The translations under genes were made by a program, and so were the position numbers. Positions 44,801 to 59,800 of a stretch of DNA of 64,000 nucleotides are shown in pieces. Each line of letters begins with the position of its first letter. The first letter of the stretch is position 1. Under the pieces are notes generated by a model. It ran no database searches. It saw only the letters and a list, made by a program, of their open reading frames with translations, and was not told the origin of the DNA. Source of the DNA: Mesocentrotus franciscanus (lineage: Eukaryota; Echinodermata; Echinoidea; Camarodonta; Strongylocentrotidae); NCBI GenBank assembly GCA_037976565.1, contig CP137680.1:21573533-21637532 (forward strand), read 5' to 3'.

Positions 44801-47800
44801 GCCGCCGCCGCCGCCCGGCCCGCGCCCGCCGCCGTCGCGCCGTCCGCCGCCGCCGCCGGTCCGCCGCGTCATATTCTTGTGTGCGCTCTAACTGCTACAT
44901 TCCTTGACGGATTTTTTTCAAATTTTGTATGGAGGTGTATCTTGGTATAATCTACACACCTATAACTTTTGGTGATGCTGCCCTCAGTGTTCCGTCTTCT
45001 ACAGGGTAAAAGGCCATATTTTTGTGGATGGTTTGTGTGCGCTCTATAGGCCACATTTCTCAAGGGATTTTGTTCAAATTTTGAAAGAAGGTGTATCTTG
45101 ATATAATCTAGAAGCCTATAGATTTTGGTGATGCTGCCTCTAGTGTTCCGTCTTTTATAGGGTCAAAGGTCATATTTTGATAGATGTCTTGTGTGCACTC
45201 TAGTGTGCGGTCTAACTGCATCATTTCTTGACGGATTTCTTTCAAATTTTGTATGGAGGTGTATCTTGGTATAATCTACACACCTATAATTTTTGGTGAT
45301 GCTGCCCTCAGTGTTCCGTCTTCTATATGGTAAAAGGCCATATTTTTGTGGATGGTTTGTGTGTGCTCTATAGGCCACATTTCTCAAGGGATTTTGTTCA
45401 AATTTTGAACGAAGATGAATCTTGGTACGATCTACAAGCCTATAGATTTTGCTGATGCTGTCTCCACTGTTCCGTCTTTTATAGGGTCAAAGGTCATATT
45501 TTGATAGATATCTTTTGTGCACTCTAGTGTGTGGTCTAACTGCATCATTTCTTAACAGATTTCTTTCAAATTGAGTATGGAAGTGTATGTTGGTAAAATC
45601 TAGGCACCTATAGTTTTTGGTGATGCTGCCACGGGTGTCCCATGTTTTATAGGGTCAAAGGTCATATTTTGGTGGGTGTCTAGTGTGCGCTATGCAGGTC
45701 ATATTTCATGACGGATTTCTTTCAAATTTTGAAAGGAGATGTATCTTGGTACAATCTACACATCTACACTTTTGGGCGATGCTGCCCTCATTGTTCCGTC
45801 TTTTATACGGTCAAAGGTCATATGTCTTTTATGCGCTCTAACTGCCACATTTCTTGACGGATTTCTTTCAAGTGTTGTATGGAGGTGTGTCTTAGTACAA
45901 TGTACACATCTTTAGCTTTTGGTGATGCTGCCACCTGTGTTCCATCTGTTATAGGGTCAAAGGTCGTATTTTGGTGGCTGTCTTTTGTGCGCTCTGCAGG
46001 TCATATTTCATGACGGATTTCTTTCAAATTTTGAAAGGAGATGCATCTTGGTAAAATCTACACATCTACACTTTTGGGCGAAGCTGCCCTCATTGTTCCG
46101 TCTTTTATATGGTCAAAGGTCATGTGTCTTTTATGCGCTCTAACTGCCACATTTCTTGATGGATTTCTTTCAAATGTTGTATGGAGGTGTGTCTTAGTAC
46201 AATGTACACATCTTTAGTTTTTGGTGATGCTGCCACCTGTGTTCCGTCTGTTATAGGGTCAAAGGTCGTATTTTGGTGGCTGTCTTTTGTGCGCTCTAAC
46301 TGCCACATTTCTTAAAAGATTTCTTTCAAATTTTCTATAGAGATGCATTATACTCTAATCTACACACATATTGGTTTGGTGATGCTGCTCCTATCCCAGT
46401 CTTGACAATAGTCCGAGCCACTAGTGGCGATCTCTACGTCATCCTTTTGTTTCAGGGAGGGGAGAGGGGATCTTTGTCCCTTCTTCGAACATAAGGATGA
46501 CACAAAATCGCTGCCACTGCCGGGGGATACATTCGCATTGCGCGGCAATACAGATTGCGATATTTCTAGTTTTTTTTACATTAGTTGATTTTATAACAGT
46601 GATTGACAATTAATCAGAGAGTGTATTTCAATAACTGTTTTTTTCATTCTCCAAATTGAAATTAATCATTTACATGTTGTTGATTTTATAACATTGATTA
46701 AAAAGTAATCATAGAGTAGACTTTAATTTGAATTGTTTAATTTATCATTTTATCATCATAAAATGTTATTTCTTTTTTTTTCAGTCACTTGGTTTCCGAG
46801 GTGACATGGGATACCAGACATTCCTGTACCCCAACGAGGCGGACATCCGTCGTCTGATGATGTTCCTGGTTGAGAAGCTACCTAAGGAATCAGTGACGAG
46901 TACCGATGAACCACAAGGTAAGAGGGCTGCACAGACATAGAAGGTGAAGATGTAGTAGTGGAGTGGTTTATGAGAAGAAGAATAATAATGATGATTATTT
47001 TAAATTTTTATAGCACACATATATCTGCCTATAATGGCACCCGAGGTGCACAAAATCAAAAAATTAGAAATTGACAAAAAAAAAACGACGAAGAACAAAA
47101 ATGGCAGTACAATAATCAGATGCGATAAAATCAGATACATTATAATAATAATTTGATTTGATTTGATTTGATTTATTTATTTCTGTTTGATTTTCTTTTT
47201 CTTTTACAGTTTTACATATATATATAAGAAACAAATCATTGAACATTTTATACATGACAAAAGAGTATATGTAAAACATAGTAAGGTTGGCTGTAACTAA
47301 TCGAAAACATCAAACAGGAGGGTTGACAAAGTAAGCAAAGCTTGATAGCATGACTACCCTCAATGGATACATAATACAAATATAGAGAAAACAAAATATT
47401 GGTAAAAGGGAAAAAAGAAAGAAAAAAAAGAAAAAAAGAAAAGAAAAAAGAAAAAAAATGCCATAATGATGAAGATATGCCTTGTTTACGTATTCAGGGT
47501 AGCCTCATCAGTATTAATACTGTATTTCCTGAGGGCCCTGCAATCATATTACTGTCACCGTTACCATTGTGCAACTTTGATTAAAACATCAATTTTGTCA
47601 ATTGTAGGTTTTGTTCATAAAGAAAGTTTTCACTTCAGGTTCTTTTGGAAGATTGAGATTGAAGCACTTGACTTGATGTACATTTTGAAAGGGAAGGCAT
47701 TCTCGAGGCGGAGGGTGGCTGTGCAGAAGGATCCGTCACCAATGAATTATTCACTTAACTGGGGATGCAATGTTCATGGGTTCATTGGCTTATGACCTTT

Positions 47801-50800
47801 GGCAAGACATTAATGTTCTATTCTTGATTTAAGTGGGGTATTAAAAGTTGGTTCCTGGTAGGATTTGATTACTTGAATGCACTCTGCGCTGTGATGCTGG
47901 AGCTAAAAATTGACATAATAATTTCCAAAACCCAGTGGAAAGATGTTGTGCACTAGATATACAACTGACATAAGATTGAATAAACTTACTAAAATGAATA
48001 GAAAAATTGCAATAATATGTTTAATTCAACTGATTTCATCAGGGCAATGTCATACTGTAGAAGAGCATTTTCATGCTGTTTGATTTTTTTTCTTCTCAAG
48101 GAACTTCTGCTATGCTGAGCCGTAGAATATCATCAGAGATCGCACGTCAGCTACAAAGCCCCTGGGTGCCTCCTCCATGCAAGAGACGATCCATCCGTTG
48201 GGTTGGACCAAAACAATGGCATAAGGAGGTGAGACAGAATGCAGACAGAAGGGATCTGAATTCCTTTACTTACTCATTGTCAAAGTAGTTCACTTTCTAC
48301 TTGTGTACATTGTAATATTTAAGGTAATGTTTTGTGACGTGTTACCATTCAACAAGCAGCCAGATTACTGTGACTTCTTGTAGTCATCTTCAACGCTATT
48401 GGAAAGCAAGTCGGTCTGAGATGAAGTAATTATTATTCTAGTTATCCTTGTAATACGTTCATTTGTATGAAAGCAGAAACATCAGAGAAACAGAATGGGG
48501 AAAGTTCGATATAAATTGGACCAACAATAAGAAAGTAAGGAATGTTTGAAAATGAGATCATTACAGCTACCCGAATCTCAAATTGGCAATTTCATTAGTG
48601 GATTGTGACATAGTGACAGATATCCATTGCGTTTGTCGTGGACAAAAATATCACTAATTTCTGCCTTGGGGCACTACTCAAAATTTATTATAGAGAGTAT
48701 ATTATTACAGGTCCTCTAAAAAGAAAAGACCATCCATTTTTAGAAAAAATGAAATTTTAGTCATTTTGTGTGTTGGAACAAATGGGAAAGTTGTCCACCA
48801 CTACATCACAGAGAAATTACAGACTTAGCCGACTTGAAGAGCCCATGTTACCTATAATAGTTATTGCAAAAATCCATAACTTTCTCATTTTTTGGTCCGA
48901 TTTCATTCTAACTTTTACCAGTATGGGTCTCAGAGTTTTTGTGCATGAATTCTAATGACCTATGGGTACTTGGTCTCGTGATGACCATGGACATGTACAT
49001 GAAGTATAGTTTTATTTTCAGTTATTCCTGCCTGGTTGTTTATTAATCTATTGACATACTAAAGCTTTGTGTCTTGCACTCATCAGGGTAAATCTCAAGA
49101 ATGACCAAAAAGCCGATATTCGGACGATACAAACGTCTACTTTCCGCCAGCCAACCACAGCCGTTATTTTTTATGTGTGATTTGTCCCTTGAAGTTCCCT
49201 TTCTATGGTCCGATTTCGGCTTTCTTGTTATTCTTGCGGTCTACACTGACGAGTGCGAGATGAAAAGCTTTATAGGGAAATCTAACCTTGAAAGCAGAAA
49301 AATCAGAAAAGTAGAAAAAAAATTTGAATGAAATTAGACAAAAAAAATAGAAAGTTATGAATTTTTGAAAGTTTTAATCAATATAGGTGTGGCCTCTACA
49401 TATTGGCTGATTCTGTAATGTCTGTGTGATGAAGTGCTGGTCAACTGTCCCATTTGTTTCATCAAACAAAATGTCTTAAATTTCAATTTTCCAAAAATGT
49501 TTGAATCAGGAGGGTGTTTTTCTCTCTTTTAATTGAGGACCTGTAATAATATGCTATCCATAATATAATTTGAGTAGTGCCCCAAAGGAGAAGGCACTTA
49601 GGAGAAACACAGAAATTAATGATGATTTTGTACATGACAAATGGGAGAGTTACCTGTGACTACGTCACAAGTCCACTAACCAAACTGCCAATTTGAGATT
49701 GGCATTGACTTAGTGATTTCATATTTCAAACATTCATAACTTTCTTGATATTAGTCCGATTTATTTCAAACTTCTGCCATTTCTCTGATTTTTCTGCTTT
49801 CATACAAATGAACTTATTACAAGGGTTGGATGGATTGCCCTTTAATATTTCTGTATTCATTTCTATTTCTTCGATTTTGTAGTACACGTACCAATCATTT
49901 CTTTACTTTATTTATTGCTTCATTCCTTTGCTCTGATACCGTTCTCTTTGTCCAGGGTGCATCAGGCAGCCATGCCTTTAGGAGCATTCCTCTCGCCATC
50001 CCCACTGGTCTAGGGGACCTTACCAAACAGATTCCCAAAGGTATGTACTACACCTAATCAACCTTCCCTTTCAGGACAGGATTTATATTAAGGGCTAAAT
50101 TGATCACATATTTTTCTTCAAATTGGCAACAATATTTTTCTCTTATTGATACATTGTTCAAATAATATGTGATATCTCTGAAAACAATATACATGGGTGA
50201 GAATGCTGTCGAAAAGTTGAAAAAATTGCCAATTTTGATATAAAAACAATGACTTTGAATCTCTAAAAGTGTTGCCAATTTAAGGATTGTAAAGCATATT
50301 TTCCTTTTTTAAATTCGTAGCGTCAAACGCAGTGTAGTCATGAACAGAAATAGATGCTGTGTGTGCAAACATTTTTGCCGTTTCTAATCTTGCATGTGAC
50401 ATATGTTTTAGGGCTCTGAATCAAAAGTTATTGAGCCAAACCATAAAATCTGGGGGGTGTTTCACAAAGACTAAGATCGACTTTAAGTTGGACTTCAGTA
50501 TAACAGGCCGTTCATGCCACTGTTTGCTCTTACCATTTACTGGCATTTGTCTTTCAAGGGACGTACAAATCGTGGTCTCAAATCTACAGAGTTTACATTT
50601 TTTGATAGTTGAGTATTGAAGGAAAAAATATTATCTAAAGATTATAATTTAGAGACCAATGGGGATAGCAACCAATGGCATGAACGGCCTGTTATACTTA
50701 AGTCCAACTTAAAGTCGATCTTAGTCTTTGTGAAACACCCCCATGGAATGATTGTCACGAAAGGGTTTCAAAGTAGTATTCTGTTCTGTTGACCCATAGC

Positions 50801-53800
50801 AGTACAGGGTCTCCTTTTAGTGATGCTTTCACCGTATCTTCTGGGGAGTGTTTCACAAAGACCAAGATCGACTTTTAAGTTGGAATTAACTATGGCAGGC
50901 CGTTCATGCCACTGTTTGCTTTCACCATTGTGATCTTAGATAATATTTTTTCCTTCAATAATGAATTATCAAAAAATGTAAGTTCTGTAGATTTGTGACC
51001 ATGATTTGTACGTCCCTTGAGAGACCAATGCCAGTAAATGGTGAGAGCAGACAGTGGCATGAACGGCCTGCCATAGTTAAGTCCAACTTAAAGTCGATCT
51101 TAGTCTTTGTGAAACACCCCCCAGGTCCAGAATGCTAGAAATTACGCATTATACATGAGCAGAAAGAAAATTTTGAGTTTATTTTTCATGCAGTACATTA
51201 TGCCGCTCACAAATAAGAGTGATTTCATTGTTACTAATTGTTAAAGTCATTAGATTTCTTCTTATTTCTTTTGAGAAATGAAATCTATTTGAAATTGGTA
51301 CTTTTTATTACTTGCTCCCAAACACTCTGCATCATTTCGCTTTCACTTTTCTCATTTGTATATTACTTCCTGTGAATTTAAGACATCATGAAGTATTACA
51401 ACAAGCACATGCCGTTAGTCAAGGATCAGCCAGCAAGAGAGGAAGATTTGGCGCCCTCATTGCTGGAATTTAATGCAGCCTCCGTGACAGCTGCTCAAGA
51501 ATGGGAAACAGAATGGAATACAACGGGTCTACCATCAAGACTATCACAAGAAGTAGGTTCATTTACCTTCACTATAGAGAATTAAAGCCATACTGTACTA
51601 GAAGCATTACCACAAAATCCCCTCTAGTGCCATTTCAGGTCAGCTGTAGCAGTATGGTCCCGTAACTTGCTGCTTTCCTAGCTGCGCTGCTGGTTCTCGC
51701 ATCGATTCCTCTGTCAGCGAAGTGGAAATGAGGTATTGAGTTCTGCACTGGTTGCAAGTTGACCATGAGATTGCGCTATGCAATAAACAGTACGCTAGGG
51801 CAGAAAGTTCATCAGTTTAGTATTGCTTTAAGATGTGCAGTCTTGGAGGAAGTGGTTTTAGAGTAATAGGAGGAGGAGGTGGGGTAGTAGGCGGAGAAGG
51901 AAGAGAAAGCCGAAGGAAGAGTGAGGACTAGGGGTGGTAGTATGAGGAGGAAAAAATAAAGAATGGGTAATTGAGATGGAAGGAGGAAGGAAATGGGGGA
52001 GGAAAGGAAGAGAGGAGAAAAGAAGAGAGATATGAGGAAAAAATTGATGAAGAAATAGAAGGAAGAAGAAGAAGAAGAAGAAGAAAAATAAGAAGAGGAA
52101 GAGGAGAAGAAAGAGACCTTACATATTTATATTTCTCACATTAACAATACTTTGTTCTTTCTGTAGCTCCATCGACTTAATTTATTCATTCCTTCTCAGA
52201 TTTTATGTTGAACCTTTAGGAAGTATTGTTCAAATACAGATTGAAATTCAATCCCTGATGTCCTTCTCCTACAGGAGTACAAAGCCAGGAAGAGGGAGCG
52301 TCTCCAGAAGAGGATGGTCAGCGAGGTCCGTCAGGGACTCCAGAAGTCCGAGCAACTGGACCGCAAGTCGGCCACAGCGGACCTGATGCAGATGCTGGAC
52401 CTTTTAGGCCAAAAGAGCGCCACCAAGGGTACCAAGGGATCTCGATTCACCCACACGGAGAAGTTGCAGTTTGCACAGGTGAGCTGTAATGGTACAGCGT
52501 ACATACCAATCACCTAAAGGAATAATTTGTGTACATCTAGAATTTTTAAAGCCAACCTTAAAAAATAAACTTTTGCCCAGCTTTCTATGGACTAATGGAT
52601 AAGAAATATGAAGAAAATATAGAATAACATAAAACAGTGGACATTTTAAGAATCCCACTGTAAGATGTTGGACTTGAGGTGTTGATGAGGCTGTTATGCA
52701 ACTGTGCCGGGTTTTGTGCTGAAAGTCTCAAAGTCAGCATAATACCCTTGTTAATGGAAGTAAAACTATGCAAGGGGTTGTTTATGTATGTTGTTGGTAG
52801 AAAATGCATAGAAAAGGTGTGCGATTAAAGTACAAGTCCACTCCACTGAAAAGTTGAGCTGATTAGATAGACAAAAATCTAAAAAGCCCAAATATAACTT
52901 GGTTTTGGAAAATGGTGCTCAGATTTATTTTTAATAATTTTTTTTAATGAGCAAAAACAAGTTAATGATCGAGTCGGTTGTGACGTAGGGTCCTCACAAC
53001 ACAGATTCGTAATGTAACCAAATTTAATGCATACGTCTTTGTGAAGTGCCTCGATACAAACTATTTCATTCACCTGATAAGAATAATGAAACACTATTAT
53101 TCTTATCAGGTGAATGAAATAGTTTGTATAGAGGCACTTCACAAAGACGTATGCATTACATTTGGTTACATTACGAAAATAGCCAATTGTCAAAATGTAT
53201 ACCGCTGGCACTTACGTTGTGAGGAGCATACGTCACATCTGTACAGCAATATAAATGTTTTGCTCGAAATACCCGAAACAAAAATCGCTCTTAAAAATCA
53301 CCTGATTGAAGTACGCCCGTGATATTTGGCAGTTTTAACCTTTGATTTATTTACAACATGTTATAATTTTTGAAAATCGGAGTGGACTTGGGCTTTAACT
53401 CTACATGTATGTTCGTATGTATTCTATCTTACAATCACAAAGCAGATAGAAATTCTTAAAGTATTGATGCGTCATAAAAATTCCTCTGTATTTGTGTAAT
53501 TTTTTAACACACATTTTTCTTCAAAACAGCAGTACTTCATTCATCTTAGGCTTACCTTTTTATGTTTTTGATTGGTGGTTTGAGAATAATGAGAAAAGAT
53601 CTGATTTGAAAATACATGTAATTTATTGATACTTCCTGAAAGTGTTTGATAGGATCCTAATCGATATCATTATTTTGAAAAATTTATTTTTATTTTTTCT
53701 TGTCTAGGATGATGAGAAAACAGCAGCTCAGATTGGTATAGGTGAGGGAGGACCAAGAGCCGACACCGAGGAGGTATGTTATTTGAAATAAATGAAATGA

Positions 53801-56800
53801 AGGATTTATTGTCCATTCAGAAATTTGTTTTTGTACAGTCAAACCTGCTTTAGTGACCACCTGTCTACAAAGACCACCTGTCTACAAAGACCACATTTTT
53901 TGTTTCCCTTGAAAATGGTTTCTCATTGAAACATGTACTAAAGGAACCTGTCTACAAAGACCACCTGTCTACAAAGACCACTTTTTGTGTTTCCCTTGGG
54001 CGGTCGCTATAGACAGGTTTGACTGTACTGGTAAAAGTTTACAAAGCAATTCAATTTGCAAAAAGACCATTGTCTATTCGGGTTCCTGTCAAGCTGGTGA
54101 TTTTTCTTCAGAGTTTTAAATTATATTTGTTGAATTACATTCAATTCAATTCAAAATGGCATAATTAACAATCAAAATGATAAACAGTGACATCATTATA
54201 CAAACAAAAGAATGATTTACATGAGTGATAATTGCAAATAATATTGAATAGCATACCATATGTAGAAACGGGAGGAAAAGGTGACATCCTGGGGAAAATG
54301 ACCACTTTCTTTTACTTTTGTGCAGGAGTTGCGGCAGAAGAGGGAGGACGAGCAGACAGATTTGAAAGAGCAGTTGGGTCGACTCATGACGCAGCTGGAG
54401 GGCCTAGAAACAGAGTCCAAGCAATTGGGTGCAAGTATGCAACAGGTAAGTGGTCCCAGGGGGAGGGAGAATGTTCATGTAGAGTGTGCCTGAAAATTAT
54501 GACAGATCAACAAGAAATCGCCAATTTGTACACAAAAATAATGATTATAAATTTCACTCTGCGTTGCCAATTTAGAATCCAAGCAATTGGGTGCAAGTAT
54601 GCAACAGGTAAGTGGTCCCAGGGGGGAGGGAGAATGTTCATGATGGAGTGTGATGAAAATGACGCCAGATCAACGAGAAATCACCAATTTGTACACAAAA
54701 ATAATGATTATAAATTTAACTCTGCGTTGCCAATTTAGGGACTTCAATGATTTTATGTTTGTTTAATCACTCTGATTCATGTAGGGCACAATGTACTTCA
54801 CCATAAATGGGCTCAAATTTTCCAATGATGATATTTGCACTTTCTGCTCATGTACATTTTGTGATCCAGAGCATTCTTGATCAAAAAATAAAAATAGAAT
54901 GTCACTTTAATATGAGACTAAACTATTGTGGGTTAAACATCATCTTACACCTGCTTTTGTAAAAGACCCCTTGATATTGGAGTGGGCATTCTGCCGTCAA
55001 TTGATTCTGTCAAATACATTCTATGAAAAGAATTTAATAATAAATGAGCAACGAGCTGCATTCCAAATTATATTTACCTAGTTTAACAAACCTTGATTCT
55101 ATGGAGTCAAACTTTTTAACAATTGCTACATAAAACTGACTTTGCTTTTGACCATGTTTTTACATGAAAGCTTGTGATGTTATGTTTGAATGTTATATAA
55201 TTTTGTTTTCTTGTACATATATATTGCAACCCTTCTTATGATGTTGTTTCAAATCATCCCCACTTGGATTAGGGCAGTGCTTCTCAACCGCTGGGTTGCA
55301 AAGCTCTGTCAGGTGGGCCGGGAGGTCAGCCAAAACATGATTTTTAACATTGAACTCTAATTTTTTTTTTTAATGTAACTTATCTTACATGATACAGCTG
55401 GAATTCAGCTATAAACTGGTACATGTTACATTTTTCTCCAATAGTTATGTCTTTTTGAAAAGATAGTGTAGTAGTAGCATTAAACGGACAGTGGCACAAC
55501 ATATATTATTACTACACAATTCATTTTCTTTTTCTATTTCTTGTGTCACATTTTATTCATTTTTTTTTTCTTCATTCAGTTTTTGTAAGGTGAGCCTCAA
55601 AAAAATTCTTACGGCCTACATGTGCCTTGAATTAAAAAGGTTGAGAAGCGCTGGGTTAGGAGATGTGCATCATAACTTTGTATTTAACCATAACAAGCTG
55701 ACCTGACACACCCTGTAACTGTTGCCCTTTGACCTTTGACCTTGTTTAGATGGAGGAGCAGACGATGGAGAAGAAGAGAAGTAATTCTGAGAAGGAAGCC
55801 TCTTACAAGGTCAAGAAGAAGACTATTGACCTGCTTCCTAATGCAGAGACCAACATCACACTCTTACAGGTATCAAAGAATTTACCAAATTGCATGGTCT
55901 TGGGATTCATGATGTGAAATACATCCCAAGTGATGTGAATGGTTATATAACCAGGGGGGTGTTTCACAAAGACTAAGATCGACTTTAAGTTGGACTTAAC
56001 TATGGCAGGCCATTCATGCCACTGGTTGCTCTCACCGTTATGATCTTTAGATAATATTTTTTCCTTCAATAATGAATCACCCAAAAAATGTAAATTCTAT
56101 AGATTTGTGACCATGATTTGTACGTCCTTTAGAGACCAATGCCAGTATTAAAATGGTGAGAGCAAACAGTGGCATGAACGGCCTGCCATTGTTAAGACCA
56201 ACTTAAAGTCGATCTTAGTCTTTGTGAAACACCCCCCAGGGCCCCAATAAGGTTCAGTCAATCACAAAATGGCAACCGCAAATCAAGATCATCGTTGCAT
56301 GCACATATTGTTCAAAAGGCTGATCATTAGCTATTCAGAATCTTTGTTTCAAATTTGCAGTTGATTGTGTTACAGGGCTCAGCTCCCTGTGACATAAAGA
56401 GTTAAAATTAATAGTATCTCCAAATATCAATCGTTTTATTTCCGCAAATTCATCATACAGTTGTATATCCTGTAATCAATCCTAACTTTACAATAAAGAG
56501 TAACTTACAGTTGATTTTATGTCAGATTGATAGTAGTAATTGAAGCAAGATTGAAGATACAATTAATGTCTTGCCAAAAGACGTGAATGCCAAGCTGGGC
56601 TTCGCACCCTTAACCCTCAGATTGAGAGTTAATTGAATGAACCACTATACCACGACACCTCCACATTACCAATGAACAGCCCATATTGCATTTTATTTAC
56701 ACATTTAAAACAGAACAAAAGTCTTAATTGTTATGATTGAAACTCACTAATTGTTTTCAAAATAAAGCGTTGAAGGTAATCTTGAAATCATCTGTTTGTA

Positions 56801-59800
56801 GTCCGAAGGGCGTCAACTCCTATTTATTAACACAGAGTTAACGCCCTTCTGGCTCTGTGCAGACGAAATGTACCATCCATGTTCATTTATCAAGAAAAAT
56901 ATAAATTCTGAGAGGAGTAATCCTTTTTTTCTTCTTGTAGGGCGTGGTGGAGAAGAGTGCCCAGCAGCTTGTGAGCTTAGCCACCCAATGGGAAGAACAC
57001 AGAGGTCCGCTCATAGAAGAATACAGGAAGACCAAGGATGAGGTCTCAAACAAGGAGGTGAGATACAAGCCGGGGTGTTTAAAAGAAACGTCTGCATATT
57101 ATGTGCAAATGTCGGGAGGAACAGACGATGAGACGCCTTTCAGTCTGCCCCCTCCCTCCTCCCAGAACCCTGTACCCCAAAGGCCTTGAGGGTTTCAGCA
57201 TCAAGGCCAGATCCTGCATCCTCCACTGGACAGGGCTTGTGTAGTGACTTGATAAGAAGAAGATACCTACATATTGTGTGCCAGGCAAAAGGGCACAAAC
57301 AGATGCACTGCCAGCAGACATACATTCTTGAAATCCGCATTTTTATTTGTATCAATACTGTTCTTCCTGATGGCCCTGCATAAATACACACAAATATGTT
57401 TAATCTGAAAATTGTGCCTGTCAGAGCTAAAGCTAGGGTAATAATATCCGATCTTCTTTGGAAGCGCTAAGGGACGTTACGTAGTGATGTGGTATGTACG
57501 GAACGGTTTATTGTCTCGCCTGCGTAGCAAAAAGCGAGACATAGGCGCCGCTTTTCCGGTGGCGGCAGCGGCGGCGGCGGCGTCAACATCAAAACTTAAC
57601 CTAGGTTAAGTTTTTGAATTGTTAATATAATTTTGAAAGTATAAGGTCCTATTAAATGAAACTTGGACTAAAGGGTTATCAAGTATCCCCAATCTTGTGA
57701 GGAAAATTTCAGGTCACAAAGTCAAGGTCGAAGGTCATTTCAGGTCAACAAACTTAATTTTGAAAGTGTACATTCCTATTCCATGAAACTTGAACATAAG
57801 GGTTATCAAGTATCACCAATCATGTTATTAGTCTTTTAGGTGACAAAGTAAAGGTCAAATGTCATTTCAGGTCTGGAAACTTAGACTTTGTTGTGGCATC
57901 AACATCAAGATTTTGAAATTTTAGCATAATTTCAAAAGTGTTTGTTCAAATTCCATGAAACTTGTACCCAAGGGCTATCAAGTATCACAAATCATGTGAC
58001 ACAAATTCCAGGTCACAAAGTCAAGGTCAAAGGTCATTTTAGGTCAGTAGACTTGGATTATGTTCTCAAAATTTAATATGAGAATTAATAAATAAATTGT
58101 TGTTATTTGTTCATATTTCATGAAAGTAAATATTCGAATCATTTGAGTACTTTCCCATGAATATTCTAATAGTAATTTTAGTATTCGATCCCAGGCCTAG
58201 TATGTACATGATCAGTTACAGCTAGGTGACAATATTGATGTTTGGATAATATATATTGGAGTATATCTCATAATAATGTTCTCATTATGCTAATGAGACG
58301 TGATGTGATGTAGATGGGCTCTACCTTCCAATTGTTTTTACACAAAGTGCTGAAAAATCCTCTTTTCTTAAAAAGTTTATTAGATAACTTTATTTGTAAA
58401 TTACTGACAAGCATTGAAACATTTATAGTCTTACCCATACACTAAATCTCATTATATTGTATTCTTATGATACAGTAAATAATTATTCTGATGATTCATA
58501 ATCAATATTCACTTCAAAATGCTTATTATATTCAGAGGATTTCATTTTCGGGGGTCTGCAAATGGGCCACCCTGCCTATAAAAATAATGTCCCAACCTCA
58601 ATTTTTCATCATATCGAATTGCGTAATGCCGAATTGCGTAATGCAGGCGAGACCGCCGAGAGCGTTTCACTTGTTATTAGTTATTATTATTAATCTGCTG
58701 ACTGCAGATTATCTCATCTCATTCCCGAGACTTCAGTACAACTACAAGCACCATCTGGTTCCCATTAGCGATGGGTTACTATTACAAGATTTTTGTTGTG
58801 CTTACATTGATTATTTGACAGTCTGAATCTGAAAAGAGACTAGAAGACATCCAAGCTTTGAGAGAAAAGATGAAGAAAGTTGCAGAGGAAACCAGGAGTA
58901 AGGAGGACATGCTCAAACAACTTGTGAGTAAAATATAGAATGTTTTTGTTGCAAAAGAATGCATATTTGCTTATATATCCATCATTCATGTTATGTGTAG
59001 TACATGTGTTTTATATGTTCATAATAATTTGTCACATTTTGTAAATTGTTTATTTGCAAAATAAAATACTTATTTACAATCTTATTGGAATGTCATGATA
59101 AAAACTTGATTATAGCTGTTTTTGTAAAGACCCTCTTGTGAAAACAAATATTTATACACATTTTTTTAATACTGTTAAGAGCATATTTAAAGGTCAACCC
59201 ACTTTACAAATGCATGTCTGCTCTCATGTAGTAAGAGAAATCAATTGCATTTGTATTTGTCCAAAACTAATTGAATTGAATTGGATCAAGCATTTATTGT
59301 TCATATTCTTGAAAATTGTTCTTCTCTGGAACAATGCTACAATCAACAAAGAAGATTTTAACACTACTTGTAGTTTGCACTCGCATGGAATAGGGCCCGC
59401 ACAAAACCCAAGTCCGACATTATGTGGGCTAAGTCTGACTTAGCCCCTGACTTAGCCCATAGAATGCCGGGTAAAGTTTTTTTGAGGTTGACTTTATACC
59501 TTCTAGCTTTACACAAGTTATTTTTTTAGGTGATGAGTACACTTTGATTGCTTATATTTTATGTTTAAGGTTGCTGAGTACGAGAGAATGGCCAAGGATG
59601 TCAATAGATCGGCCTACACCAGGAGAATCCTAGAAATTGTTGCCAATATTCGTAAACAGAAAGAAGACATTGATAAGGTATGGGCTAAGGACATTTTACC
59701 GTCAAACCTGCTTTAGCATCAATTAGTAACCACCTGCATAGAAAGACCACCTATCTATAAAGACCACAATTTTCGTTTTGCATTTGTTTCTCGTTGAAAC

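Noticed and set aside
44732..44950. Ala/Pro-rich 72-codon frame
   Set aside because: Produced by the CCG/GCC triplet run at the end of the satellite element.
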